DNA from: Antedon mediterranea
Lineage: Eukaryota > Echinodermata > Crinoidea > Comatulida > Antedonidae
DNA length: 64,000 nt
Assembly (NCBI RefSeq): GCF_964355755.1
Contig: NC_092672.1
Location: 35,338,501-35,402,500, forward strand
Direction: 5' to 3'
The position numbers were made by a program, and so were the translations under genes. The notes under the pieces are model-generated. The model saw nothing but the letters and a program-made list of their open reading frames with translations, did no database searches and was not told the origin of the DNA. The first letter of the stretch is position 1, and each line of letters opens with the position of its first letter. Positions 1-12,700 of the stretch are shown here, piece by piece.

Positions 1-396
1 TCATTCAAAATCTGTATAATACTGTATCGCATACAGTATCTTGTAATGGTATCACATACTGTATCCTATACAGTATGACATACTGTATACATATTTAATA
101 TCAAAGAAGGAGAGAAGTTAATATTTTACCTCAATCATGTAATTACTTTCAATGCGCAATTAAAACAATGTTTCTTTATAATATAGTCTTATCAATGTAC
201 AATTTGTCTTGTATTTAAAATAATTAAATATGCATTTTTGTATAATTACCAAATTTGGGTAATTTTAATATTGTATTATGTATTTAATAAAAGCTTAATG
301 TCAAAACAAGTTTTATTTATAAATATCATTTTTCTAAAGTGTGTTTATACCAAATAAATTCTCATTGACTCCGATATATTTTGTCAAAAAACTAAC
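1..396. other. RBM19 last intron or 3' flank, no exon recognised
   Basis: This AT-rich stretch lies downstream of the last RBM19 exon I can place (that exon ends at 397 with a clean minus-strand GTTAGT donor). One more short C-terminal exon is expected from the human protein, but no acceptor plus matching frame is visible here, so it probably lies beyond the left edge. Positions about 17-92 carry several overlapping copies of the palindrome-like word ATACTGTAT. Confidence 0.6.
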
Positions 397-3300
397 CTTC
401 TAAAAATCTGTCGGCAGTCTTCTTTCGTAATGTCTCAACCGTGTCGTCTGCCTCCGCCCATTCAAGAACCAATCGACGTCCGTATAAATGACTACTGTGA
501 CACAGGGCCTCAAATGCTCTCTGTAGTGGTCGGGACCAAATTAAAATTTTTAATTTTGGTTAAATTACCGAGGATGCAACAGTTCTTTCTTGTAAAGCTT
601 GGTTCCACATAAAACGCAACGCAAAGACGTAAACGCAATGTACACGTGTTGACCAATGACAAGCAACAGTTTGAATAATCAATCGCTTGTGATTGGTTAA
701 CTCACTTGTGTTACATCTCTAATGGGAACCAAGCATTAGCAAGTAAACCCAACAGATTTTGACTCATGTACTATCACTCGTGGTGGCAGAGATTGGTATC
801 ATTTAGGGAGCACACCACCACTTTAGCAAACTACACCATTATACCTGCCCCCCCCCCCTCCTCCCCCACAGTTTCAAATTATCATGGCATATTTGTTACC
901 TTTGCATCATTTTTAGTAAGAAAGTCTACAAATCCAAATCCCCGATGGCCGCCAGTTCCCGACATCTTCTTTGGAATTCTGATGGCCTTGATTTCACCAA
1001 ACGTTCTAAAAAGAAAAGACAATAAACGGGAATGAGGACAACTACTGCACCCAGCATTAGAAATGAAGGTTAGTGGCATATTATTTTTAGTATGAAAGAC
1101 CTTAAAATATGTACTAGTTGAGCGACCAAAATAAATATTAATTGATGAAAGCATTTGAGGATGTTTGGCATCAGAATTACATCTATTCAATTCAACATAA
1201 TGGCTGAACTCTAGAAACTGTAACATCATAGTTTCCTTGGTTACCTAAATAGTTCTTTAATTTCGTTTCTCGATGCCTCAAACGGGATGTTGCGTATTAA
1301 AATCTTTGTAGATTTCTGTTGTTTATTCTTGATAGTTTTCCTTGACGATGTCTGTTTTCTGTAATGAAAAACAAACAAAAATGTACATAATGATCGACAT
1401 GGCTTTAGGTACATACACTATCACAACTTATGCCTCTAAAAATAGATCGATGATGTAAGTTATATACATACACTCTATCACACTTAGATTTCTATAAATA
1501 GATCGATGATGTCAGTTATTAAACTCACTGTAAAGTAGTACGATTTGATAGCTTTAATTCCACCATGTGGTCATCTATCGATGTATGCTGGAGCTCCTTC
1601 AGAGCTGTCATGGCATCTTTGTGTCTCTTGTACTGAACAAAGCCATATCCCATTGATAAGAAACTTCCTGTAGATAAATTTAAATCAAGACATAATTTCT
1701 GATTGTTACAGCAGACATTATAATCGTATCTGGACATAACACCATAATATTTTAAGAGAAAAAAAGAACACAAAGAAACAAAGCCATATACATGGCTGAG
1801 GTTGCGTGCTCAAGTTAGTGTTTACCGACCAACCGACATAGTGAGCTGTAGAGTCGTAAAATGTCATATAAAACTACTAATTTTAAAAGTAATTGTAAAA
1901 TAAAATAGTTACCTGGATTTCTCATGTCTTTCTTCTTGGAAACTGTTGCAACACTTACCGCACCACATTCAGAAAATACCTAAAGAAATATTTTAAAAAA
2001 AACATTAAATAAATTAAGTAAAAATATTGTATTTGGAAACAGAAACATCCATGTTTTTTGTTGAGACAATTTCGGGTCTTTGTAAGGAAATTAAAATTGG
2101 AAAAATTGTTTAATAATGTGCATTGTTTTTCATTGTGAACCTCCTTCACTGGTTGACCTTTGGGTCAAACCCTTTACCTTTAAAAGAGTGTCGTCTGTCG
2201 TTTCAAAATTCAGATTCTTAACAAAAACAGTTGTGTCGGCTTCAGGCTCCTCCTCCGATTCTTCCGACTCTAAGTATAAAATGGTTAAAAAGAATGAGTG
2301 TGGTGTGGATGAATTAACCTGTATTATGGGACACCTTTGTGACCCAACAAAGTGGCCCCTTAATAGAGGTAGGGGTTCTATTGTATGTTGTAAAACATAA
2401 TAGAGAGGTCACGTCACGCACACGTATTCGTTTTCGTAAGCCATAAAAAAATCAACAAAATATTGAGGCGCGTCCAAAATATGACTGCGGTAAATTTGAG
2501 CGAAGCGCAGGTAGTACGTGTTGCTTGGTGCTTGGCTGCCTAGGCCGGCCTAGCGTAACATCAAAGCGAGTGAGGACTTTAAAAACTGCTATTTATCAAA
2601 ATTGACTTGGAATTTTAGTAAATTACTTTAGTAAATTACTTTCAATAAATCTATAATTATATTATAATCATGAATCATTCCTGATTCAAATGCAAAATGT
2701 ACAAAATAGATCAAAAACTATACTCGTTTTGTAGTTACGAATATGACTGGTGATATTCGTCATCAACACGAATACGCTTTATGAATATGAAATGGGCATC
2801 AGCTCAAAAGTTTCACAAATGTATGACGTATCCGTTTTCGTTATCGTATTCGTAAGGTTGCGAAACCTCCTTATTACCTTTATCTTCTACTGTTTCTTCT
2901 ACAGCTTTCTTTACTTTTTCACCCTCTACTTCCTCCTCTTTTTCAGATTCTTTCTCCTCCTGCTCATCATCTTGTTCAGTCTTGTCTTTTGTTGATGTCT
3001 GGGAGGTGAACACACCTACTGGTGCCCATTCAAGGTACAGAGGGACATGCTGAAACTATTAAGTTATCAACATGTTATCTCATATCAGATTCTATTTTAC
3101 CATGCTTTCCTAGCGAAGATACCCATTCCCAGGCTCGGATTTAGGTGGGGCTAAACAGGCTTTCTTTTTCAAATAAAATAATGACTATTTTTTTTTCTGC
3201 AACCCAACTGATCGTTTTTATCATTTATGAAATATTTAGCCCCCCCCCCCCCCCCCCCCCCTAATTTATAATGCTGGATCCTCCCTTGATTCCAGGGCAG

Positions 3301-6300
3301 TTTAAAAATGCAGTTTAAAACCTTCCCTGGCATACAATTCCAGTTATTTTGATACCTATGATACCCAATGTGTTCCAATATAAAAAACATACCAACTCTT
3401 TCTTATATTAAGTAACCCATACTTGCGTGTATTAAATTATTAAAAAAGTCTAAAGCTCTGTCTACACTATCAAACTTTATGTGACAAAAAATGTGCCCAT
3501 ATATAGACATGATGATGTCATATTACAACCATATTTAAGCATATAACTACCATATTTGGGCACATCACACTTTTTTGTCACATAAAGTTTGATAGTGTAG
3601 ACAGAGCCTTAATGAAATAATTCTTTTGTTAACCTTTGTGTATGCTAAACTATAGAATGCTTTTCTAGCTTCCTGTGTGTGAAGGAACTCCACGATGGCA
3701 GAGACACCTGCTGGAGGCAGCACCAATCTACCAAGCTCTCCAAACTTCTCAAAGACGTCTTTGATTTCTTCTGAACTAGTACCAGCTGGGAGATTCTTCA
3801 CAAGAATAATTGATTTACTCCGAGCTGCAGCCGGCTACAAATACCAAAAAATTAATCAACATTGTTATGTAGAGACTAAAGATCACACAACGGTATATAT
3901 ATTTTCATTTTTAAGTTTTGTTTTGTACACGTGTACCAGCGATATAAAGGTGTTGTTTCCAAAAAAAAAAAAACACCCAAAAATATTATAATATTTATAA
4001 GTTTGTTGAGGTAAATTTTCAATTGAAAAACACAAAATTACCTGACTAAATGAATCAAGCGCTACCCCATTATCCAGTAAAAATTGCCTCGTCTCTGCCA
4101 CAATTTGTGTTTCACCTAGTGCCATCCGGACAGCTAAACTTTTTTTCGATTCCTGTGCAAAAAAAAGTTTTATAAGTATAGTTTTAATCGTTTCTTATAG
4201 AAAGAGAGTAGAGGCAAGATACTGGATCTTGCTTCTATATAGATCCCCATATTCATATATCATAAAAGATGTTTAATTTATTTTACACTCTTAAAATGAA
4301 TAAAAAAAAACCAGATAACTTAATATAAGAATACAATGGATGGAGGTCACAGTAAGTTCATTGAAGTTGTGACCCCCGTTTCAGTGTAATAATAACATGC
4401 TATGCTGAAGTAGACTAAAATATATGTAATATTTATATTTAACTTACAGGATCGAGTACATCACTTTTTGTTGTTTTGTATTTAGCTGCCATTGCATCAG
4501 CCACTGCATTTGATCCAATGAATAAACTATTCCAATTATGTGAACTAAACCAATATACAGAAATACATATCAGTACAAATATTCAAATATAATATATATA
4601 TTATATATTATATTTAGCTTGTAGATTAAAGCCAACACATAATAATAATAATAATAATAATAATTTATTTGGAAAACGCTTTTTGAACAGCGGCACACAT
4701 AATAATGGTGCATCCTTAAAACAATTAAACATACAATATAAAAATATATGAGTATAAAGATAGACTAGATTAAAACAGATAATACTCAGATAAAACGGAA
4801 GTTCGATAAAACCAAATTAAAAATAAACTGTAATACTAAAACCAATTAAATGCAACCCACATACATAAACTTGGACACTAAATTAGCATATCAATTAGTA
4901 TATGAACAAAGGAATATACATAGTAAACGCACCTTCCACTGGACGCCTTCTGTTGCACTGCTTTCTTCTTCTTATACGATGACCCCTCGTTTGAGAAACT
5001 ATCGTCCTCCGTTTTCTTCTCTTGCCCCGGTAAAATGTGTAATAACCTTCCCTAAAATAAATGAAAAAATAATAATTTATATTTTGCAGTTGTAGTAAAA
5101 AGTAGTAAGCTGGCCACTTCACATTTTTCTAAATTGTAAGCTGTATAGTATAATCTAAGTCTGTCTACACTTTCAAACTAGTTTGACAAAAAAGAGTGAT
5201 GTGGCCAAATAGGATGCTTAAAATCATCATGTCCATATATGGGCACATCACGTTTTTTTTTTCACATAAAGTTTGATAGTGTAGACATTGCTTTATACTT
5301 TCAGCTTGAGTCTCTACAATCTGAATCAGGACCATGGTATTAAAAAAAGTTACCCTAGTTTTGCAGTTAATTAAGAAAATGTTATTACCATAAATATTGA
5401 ACCATCTAGTTCAGTGTAAGCCGTGACTGCATGTTCTGGCATCATGAATGTGATGAAGGCAAAACCTTTGACCTTCTTAGTTAAGGTGTCAATCGGTAAG
5501 TTGACCTCTGTTAAGGGACCTATAAGAATTGAATAGTAGTAGGACATTAGTAAGTTAAACTTAATCTTCTATGCACTACACGCTCCTTAATATTCTGTAA
5601 ATAATACAAACATTTGAAATACAATTAACAAAAGATTTTTTTCTCTCTTTTGTGGGGACAACCCACTTTTATTGGACATATGATAAACAATGGGTATTTA
5701 AAAATTACACAGTCTGAGGTTAAAAGATTATAGGAAATGTTTTGATACTGTGTTGAAATCTAAATATGATAAAACAATTAAGTATATAGAGAAAATTTAT
5801 ATTACAGAGCTAAAACGGTACAAAGATTATTTGTTCTGTTGTGATTTCGTGTAATATTTATCACTTTATGTGTAATTATAATCTTACCATATTTACTAAA
5901 TAATTCCTCAAGATCCTCTTCTTTGCAAATGTAAGCCAGGTTTCTAAGAAATAGACGTCCAGTCTGTAAAAAAAAACTATGTTCAACTATGTTCATATTT
6001 TTCTCACATAAATCCTATACTGCATTAATAATATTAATATCTATATTTTCTAGGAACCAATGTAAAAGATTATACATTTTACCTCTGCAATGGTTTCTCC
6101 ATGTTCTTCTAACTCAGCCGCCTGCAAATGTCAAAACAACGTTTTAAATTGTAGTTATTTATTTGTTTTAAGTATGGTACAAAACAAACACATGAATTAT
6201 AATTTGTTGACACAAATCTGTATTAATGGTGAAACAGGTAGTCATACGTGAACCTAGTCGTTTAAAGATTGATAACACACACACACACACCTTCTTTGCC

Positions 6301-9300
6301 CATGCTGGCTCCTGACGCGGTAAATTAAACGTGGATGTGTTATTCTTGTCATCCACCATCAACTCAATATACCTTGTACCTGAAAGAGGTATGTAAAATG
6401 TGTTGGTGAATCTTTAATTTAGTGTAAAATTAAATAAATGAGTATATACAGTACATATTTATTTTCATCTCAAAACACTGAATGACAATTGGTACATATA
6501 TAAGATAATTGTTTTATAAATTAAATGAACCAACTAACCCATGTAATCTTTGTGTCTCTTCATAGCTTCATCCAAATCGGCTTTAGACGTCAAATCTACA
6601 AACACTGTGCCTATTGGTAAAAAGATACGATCAACGCAAATTTGGGAAATTCCAGGACAATTCAGGAAATTCCAGGACAATTCAAGGAAGTTCCAGGAGA
6701 CTGGAAAACTTATGCCTACATGTTGAATCTGGAGCATTGCCCTGTCTACACTATCAAACTAGTTTGACAACAAAAATGTGATGTGCACAAATATGGTGGT
6801 GATATGCCCAAATATGGTGGTGATATGACATCGTCGTGTCACATCACATTTTTTTGTCACATAAAGTTTGATAGTGTAGATAGAGCTTTACACTCTCGTC
6901 ATTCAGTGTGTTACCTGTTTTTTGCCCTTTATTATTCTTAGGCATTCTTACTTCTGTTACTTTCAAAGGTGCAAAGAATGTCTTTATGTCTTTCTGGAAA
7001 AAAAACCCAAGAAATATCAATATTTTATAAAACATTATGTCAACGATAGTTTAAAATTGAAATGTCAGTATCCTAAAATATGGAAACAAATCATTTAAAA
7101 CATAATGTCTCAAAAAACATTTTATCCAGATATTTTATAAATAATTATGTCAATGATGGTTTTAAATTTGAGTAGCCTACATCTTTAGCACTAAACGGTA
7201 CTCCACGCATTTTGATGGTAAATACTTCGCCGGTTGGTTCTGACGTCTCTTCTGATTTCTTTGGAACCTGTAAGATGAAAGTGTATTACAGGTAATACAT
7301 TTTACCAATAGTGGCATTGTAGCTTTGTGTTTTAATCTATTAATTTAAGAGTTCTGGGTTCAAGTCAGGCTTTGTTCCTAGCATTCTCAACAATATGTGC
7401 AAATATACAATACCAAGTTTTGTTTAAAGTTTGGGTTGTTGGGTTAGTTTTAAAATAATAATAAGTTATATTTTTGTGTTTCTCTCACCTTTTTATTTGT
7501 TTTCTGTTGCTTAGTAACCTTTGTTTTCTCCTCATCTTCACTTTCAGAATCTTCTGAAGAACTTTGCGAGGTCTGTTTAACCTTACTTTTAAGATACTTC
7601 GTAAAAAAAAGCAAAACAATATTTAATATAGTATATAGTAAGCTCTCAGTTTAGAATATATATATATTTGACATTTGTTTTGTAATAAAAATGTTAGTAA
7701 TAAATACTATTGGGTGAGTGTATTGTAACTTACATCTAGATCAGATAAGCCCTTTTTATTGGCTGTTTTACTTTTTTCTTTAGTTTCATCTACAGTGTTT
7801 ACTTCAGGCTGTTCCATCACCTCTACAGGATCATCATCTTCACTTTCTATAGAGAGAAAACAATTAGCTTTTGTCAAATACAGAAATGAAATAAATGTGT
7901 TATCAACAAGATAATAACTCACAAATAGGACTTGTCTAAAGCTTTGTCTACACTATCAAACGTTGTGTGACAAAAACGTGTTCTCAAATATGGTAGTGAT
8001 ATGCCCAAATATGGTAGTGAAATATATACATATTGATGTTACCAATTAAAAATAATATTTACCACTTGTTTGCTCATCTGAGTCTCCTTCTTCTTCACTT
8101 TCTTTCGTCGGTGGCGGCCTCCTCGTCTTTTTCTCATGACCTGGGTCACTTTCTTTCACCCCTGCTACCAAATCATTACCCCAGACACGAGATTTATTAC
8201 CTTTCTGATGCAATGCAAGAAACTCTTCTAGCTCTACATCTGTCTTCTCCTGAAATAAAGTAAAAAATACCTTAAAATTAATGACTCATAAATAAGTTTT
8301 ATTCAATATTTAAGCCACAGGCCTGTTTAATCCCCGCCTGAATATTATTAATTAATGCAATAAAGTTCAAAACATACATATACATATATGGTACCATTTA
8401 TAAATAAAACTAACCTCATTCTCCTCAGTTTCTAGGGTATCTCCTTTATTCTTTTTAGCCTGAAAAGGTAAATGAATTAGCAAAATGATAATTGTTAAAA
8501 ATGCTATATTTATTTATACAGAGTAAATGTATAGTAATGAGTGTTTTATATTGGATGATTATGTTTTTCTTTGAAGACCCACTTGATAGTTTGATTCAGT
8601 TTGCTTTTGGGAATCCTGTCTCTCTCTATTGATTGTTGTTTTTTTAATATCCGAGAAAAAATAAATGAAATGAAATTACAACGGTATAACAGGACCATAT
8701 GTAAAACAGGTGCAATATCTATACCTTATATGTTTTTAATCCTGTCTAAATGTGTTTTTAATTAAATAAATAAATATGCACAATATTATATTTCAAATAT
8801 TTATTTGTAACTGTTAATTTACTTTTTCTTTCTTTTCTTTTTCTTTCTTTTCTTTTTCTTCATTTTCCAATTTGTGTTTTTCATGTTTGTTATGCCTCGC
8901 TTTGTATGCTGAACTCTCACTTGAGTACTTGCTCCATGGTCTCTCTGCATTTGGGTCACCAATTGATTTACATATTTCAACCTAAAAATGAGGGTGAGAA
9001 AATATATTAGCATAAATATGTACAATAATTGAATTACGGAACTTTATTACGGAGATTGAATGTTTTTTTAGGTTACAGTTTCAACATAATGATGAAACGA
9101 TAATCTAACCTGTAATCGTGATGAATCCAGAAATGTCTTGTTGAAGAAGTTTACAGCTTTCTCCGCCTCTGCGTTGCTTCTGTAGCCGACAAATGCAAAT
9201 TGACGGAATTTTCCAGATTTTGTGTATTTCAACTGCAAGTCTGTAATTTCACCAATTTTACCAAAAGTATCTTTTATTTTGTCTTCTTTTATCTAAACAA

Positions 9301-9572
9301 GAAACAAATAAATGAACCCAATCAACATTTTTTAGGCTAGGCCTGTCAGATCATACTCTCCTTCTATCAAGAAGGAAGGAGGATGACTCTAAACTGGTGA
9401 ATACGAACACAAATCTACACCTCCGACGGGCCTAGCCTACATAGGTAAAATTGGCATGTTTTAAGTCATTATAAACATATTAAATGAAGTCAAAGTTATC
9501 AATAATATTCTAGTTCAATAATAAAAGAATACAAACCCTTTTTGGCAAATTCTTAACGACTATACGAGACAT
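397..9572 (-). CDS. RBM19: RBM19 (Mrd1-type) six-RRM ribosome biogenesis protein, 3' partial, 25 exons
   Basis: Nucleolar RNA-binding protein needed for pre-rRNA processing and small-subunit assembly (family knowledge). Coding exons in transcript order: 9572-9537, 9292-9110, 8981-8823, 8459-8415, 8249-8063, 7846-7734, 7596-7489, 7267-7181, 6993-6915, 6610-6539, 6379-6291, 6121-6083, 5963-5888, 5519-5389, 5051-4933, 4544-4448, 4152-4042, 3834-3634, 3049-2878, 2269-2178, 1979-1913, 1667-1529, 1358-1245, 1005-900, 520-397. All introns are GT-AG and every phase joins. The product so far is 915 codons against about 960 in human. RRM1 is residues 2-73 (RNP2 IVVKNL, RNP1 KFRQFAFV), followed by a charged Lys/Glu linker, RRM2 about 293-365, RRM3 400-478 (LFLRNL), RRM4 about 584-655 ([10 protein letters not shown]), RRM5 about 715-795 (VFVKNL) and RRM6 about 818-900 ([17 protein letters not shown]). 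Family markers HNWNSLF and ALGETQIV are present. The start ATG has A at -3. The final C-terminal exon is not in the window. The gene is divergent from UBE3B. Confidence 0.96.
595..736. mobile_element. Family C palindromic MITE, copy 1
   Basis: Ends begin AAGCTTGGTTCC and finish GGGAACCAAGC, with internal mirrored GCAACGCAAAG- and TGACCAATGACAAGC-like blocks. It has no ORF. It lies in an RBM19 intron; related copies are at 16628 and 29099. Confidence 0.7.
1781..1858. repeat. Family E repeat fragment
   Basis: This short dispersed repeat carries the word CCGACATAGTGAGCTGTAGA. The same sequence recurs inverted at 58270-58381 and at both ends of the foldback element at 61262-63250, so this is probably a solo end of that family. 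Confidence 0.6.
2325..2400. repeat. Degenerate relative of the CLUH minisatellite unit
   Basis: Contains ACAAAGTGGCCCCTTAATAG followed by GGTAGGGG, resembling the single-copy leader next to the large CLUH minisatellite (40990-41040) and the pieces at 47838-48085, 52855 and 54208. Divergent, no ORF. Confidence 0.4.
2403..2870. mobile_element. Family B inverted-repeat element, copy 1, abutting RBM19 exon 19
   Basis: The right end reads (minus strand) GGAGGTTTCGCAACCTTACG and the left end GAGAGGT. Internally it matches the element at 51855-52357 in reverse orientation, including a GAATCATTCCTGATTCAAAT stretch. The left terminus has lost about 40 bp relative to the other copy. Only seven intron bases separate the element from the donor site of RBM19 exon 19 (exon edge 2878). 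It has no transposase ORF, so it is non-autonomous. Confidence 0.75.
3120..3310. repeat. Family F dispersed repeat with long C tract
   Basis: Contains an uninterrupted run of about 20 C at 3241-3262. The flanks (TAATGCTGGATCC, TTCTGCAACCC, GAAATATTTAGCC) recur in reverse orientation at 19328-19430, so this is a dispersed repeat rather than a chance homopolymer. It lies in an RBM19 intron. Confidence 0.5.
3453..3610. mobile_element. Family A MITE, copy 1
   Basis: Near-palindromic element opening AAGCTCTGTCTACACTATCA and closing with the mirrored TGATAGTGTAGACAGAGC, with internal CATATATAGACATGATGATG and mirrored ACCATATTTGGGCACATCAC. It lies in the RBM19 intron next to exon 18. It is one of 22 copies in the window. 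Confidence 0.85.
4630..4860 (-). mobile_element. Non-LTR retroelement 3' tail with ATT repeat
   Basis: Read on the minus strand, an AT-rich stretch ends in GCGTTTTCCAAATAAATTATT followed by repeated ATT, the usual 3' end of deuterostome LINEs and SINEs. No coding part survives. It lies in an RBM19 intron. Confidence 0.45.
5156..5294. mobile_element. Family A MITE, copy 2
   Basis: Shortened copy (about 140 bp) with both inverted ends, AAGTCTGTCTACACTTTCAA and GTTTGATAGTGTAGACATTG, followed by TA. It lies in an RBM19 intron. Confidence 0.8.
6734..6888. mobile_element. Family A MITE, copy 3
   Basis: Contains CTGTCTACACTATCAAACTA at the left, two AAATATGGTGGTGATATG blocks, and the mirrored terminus GTTTGATAGTGTAGATAGAG at the right. 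It lies in the RBM19 intron between exons 9 and 10. Confidence 0.82.
7939..8028. mobile_element. Family A MITE, copy 4 (left half only)
   Basis: Only the left arm remains: AAGCTTTGTCTACACTATCA followed by two AAATATGGTAGTGA blocks, with no mirrored right arm. It lies in an RBM19 intron just before exon 5. Confidence 0.7.
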
Positions 9573-9744
9573 GATTTTACTGCTCACATGTGGCTCAGTT
9601 GTTGACACATGGAAATCGCCACAGGAAAAGTAGCTGACGACGGAAGTAGTATTAAGCTTAGGGGGCGCTAGACCAGACAAAACAAAAAAATAATAATGGG
9701 AGAAAAAAGTGTTATGATTCTTTAAAACAAAATTTAGTTTCATC
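9573..9744. promoter_or_regulatory. Bidirectional promoter of RBM19 and UBE3B
   Basis: The two start codons face away from each other and are 172 bp apart, so both 5' UTRs and the core promoters must fit here unless an upstream noncoding exon exists. The interval contains GACGACGGAAGTAG, an ETS/GABP-like CGGAAGT core often found in divergent housekeeping promoters, two CACATG E-box-like words and GGGGGCGCTAG. No TATA box is evident. The shared-promoter role is inferred from spacing; start sites are not visible. Confidence 0.7.
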
Positions 9745-12700
9745 ATGTTTAGTAAAACAGATTTAAACAAACTATCTGCTCTTGAGAAAGCAAGAGCAGC
9801 TCGTGATGAACGAGCTCAGAATAGGTCTCGTGAAAATGCAGCTGTTCTGATTCAGGTAGGCTTTTAAGGCTAGGCTAGGCTAGGCTACTACTAGGCCTGA
9901 CGCTGGTTATTTATTTAAAATTAAAGATTGTCCTGCTTTGCTTGTTTTATACCGGGGGTCATGTTACTCCTATGCTTGGAAATTTAGGCTTAGCCTAGAA
10001 GAAAGTTGTCTAGCCTGTTAATGCAGTTGTGCTCAGTATATGTACAATATATAGTTGCGCATTGGCATGAACATTATTACAAGCCTCTATTTGTATGCCC
10101 CAATTTTATTTACAGTTTTTAGGATGTCCTTTTCAATTTCATGAATGAAGCGAAATATCATGGAGTAAATTTACTCTATGGAAATAAGATTTTACTACAC
10201 AATAATTATCTAGGCCCGTATCACTTTAAACTAACTCATTCTTATTATCTTTGCAGGCAGTTGTGAGAGGATTCATCTGCAGAAGAAGATTTAGAAAAGA
10301 TCTTTTAAAAGATATCGATAGAATTATTGCTCCATTTTCAAATGGTCAACCTAAAACCAAGCCTCAATTTTACACAGGTTAAAATTATAATTATTGTTGG
10401 GTCTCTTTTCATGTACATTATACAATAGTTTGGATATTAATTCATAATTAAGGATCGAACATGGCACTGTCGCTAAATATTTATAAATTATATCACAAAT
10501 ACATTTGTTCTTTTTTTCCTTAGCTGTGGAAACATTTTCAGCCATCAAGAAATTTTGGCATGTTTTTAAATCAAATGAAGATAAACATGTAAAGTATAAA
10601 ATATAGTTTTTACTGACATTAAATAAATGATTTTGATAGATCTGGAATAATATTTTATTAGTTTGGAACCATGGGACAAAGGCTCGACACCTTTTGACCA
10701 AATGAATCTTGTTTGTCAACAGAGATTTGAGGCGATGTGTAGCTACATCAATGCTTGTATGATGTACGGTGAAAGCATGGGGAATGATGTCGTTGCAAAT
10801 GCAAAAGTTAGTATCAAACTCGTCATCCTTTCCAAATAATAACACAAAATTCTGATTAGTTTATTGTGTTAAATCTGAACCAATGCAAATAAAGGTTTTC
10901 AGTTGTATTTAGTTCTGGAAAAGTATTCAACTTAATGCAACTCAACTGCTCGTATTTACCATTACTTTGAGGTGTGAACAATGAATTGACTTTATTTCAG
11001 TTCCTTGTCAACATAAGCTAACCTAAGTCCCAAAGCTAGTTAAAGACAAAGTTACTTTTAAATTTGAATACTTTTGAAATCTCAAATGTGAGATGAGCCA
11101 GTCACTCACTAACCATCATATTTATATTAATTCTGGACGTGCCATTATCCTACAGTATACTAGTTTAAACATTCAAATTATAATTACACTTAAATGTATT
11201 ATTTTTGGTCCTCAAGCTTAACTGGAAACTGAGAAACTTTGGATATGGCAGCCTACCAGATCAGCACACACATTTTAATATCATTTTTTTTTTGTGGTTT
11301 AATGACCATTTTGTTGTTTTTTGTTTTTACTTTAGTACTGGTATGTGTCGCTAGCATTATCCAAACAACATGTGTTGTCATGGATACAACAAGTTAAAAG
11401 CATACTGTGGCAGTGTTGCTTATATTTGAAGAAACTTAAGGTAAGTAAAAACATGATATCACAACATTCAATGCTAGTATGTTTTAACCTCATGCAAGAG
11501 AAAACATGTAGAGAAGACCTTAGGAATGTTTTAAAATTTTGTAAGACAAAACATTTTTTATCAGCTCTTTTACGGTTTAATATCAATCAGTCAGTAAATT
11601 CAAGCATATACAATTGTTTACATCTCCTTATTGTTAAAAATGTAAAAGGAAAAATAATAATTACAATATTCAACTTCAAAATTACAAAATAAAATGCTTT
11701 TGCTTTTTAGCCTTACAAGGTTGTTATTTCATTATTTGTTATTTTACATTTTCCAGCCAGATTCGCCAACAGATTGTAAGATAATGAGCATTTATCTTCG
11801 TTTGCTCATCACGTTCACAGACGCTTCATCATGGAAGATATTGAAAATGACTGGAGGTAAGTTGCAAGAATATCAAACTCTTTTATGCAAAATATTATAC
11901 TGTATTATACCTTTCGATCCAAATGCCCAAGGTTCCATTCTAGTACCGTCTACACTATCAAATTAGTTTGACAAACAAAGTGTGATTTGCCCAAATATGG
12001 TAGTGATCTGCTTAAATATTTTGTTTTCTTTGTTTTTTTTGCATAAATATGGTAATGATGAGCACATCACTTTTTTTGTCACATAAAGTGTCATAGTGTA
12101 AGACTTATTTAAAACAGTGCCCTCCTTTACATTGGTTTTGAAAACATTTTCATTCTGTAATTTTGTCAGAAACCTTTTTGGTTGAAAGTTTTGTCTTTTT
12201 GTTTATATAACAGGGGAAGCGTTAAGGACCAGTATGAACCAGCTTTGTGCTAACATCATAGGGCATCTGAACAGCAAAGGGTTCTACCCTATGCTACAAT
12301 GTCTATTGTTAAAAGGCTTAGCAAGAAAGAAACCAGCATTCACACATGCAGCTCTCTCAGCTATATTCACTCTTTCCATCAGGTAAATTAATGTTTCTTG
12401 ACCTTTATTGACCTTTATTCATAGGTCATCTAAAAGTAGAACAAGTAGCAAAAAATTGACCGATTAATTATCGATTGATGATTGATTTTCAGACCTGTTG
12501 TAATCACTAAATGTTCAGATAATTTGATGTCACTATTTATACTCTATATAATGTCAGTACCTGGGGTTATTTTTCACCTTCAAACAACAAGTAAAGAGGT
12601 GAGTACAAATTCATTTTTTATTAACGATAAATAATTTTTACAATTTTTAAAAAATACCGGTATGCCATTTTAATGTCACATATTTCCTTGTTCTTTTTTA

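Noticed and set aside
2813-3013. RBM19 exon 19 extended to 2813
   Set aside because: The extension is intron plus the Family B element; the GTAATA donor at 2877 restores the correct phase with exon 20.
10351-10845. 164-residue minus-strand open frame
   Set aside because: It is antisense to UBE3B exons 3 and 4 and their introns; no recognisable domain, while the plus-strand exons are clear.
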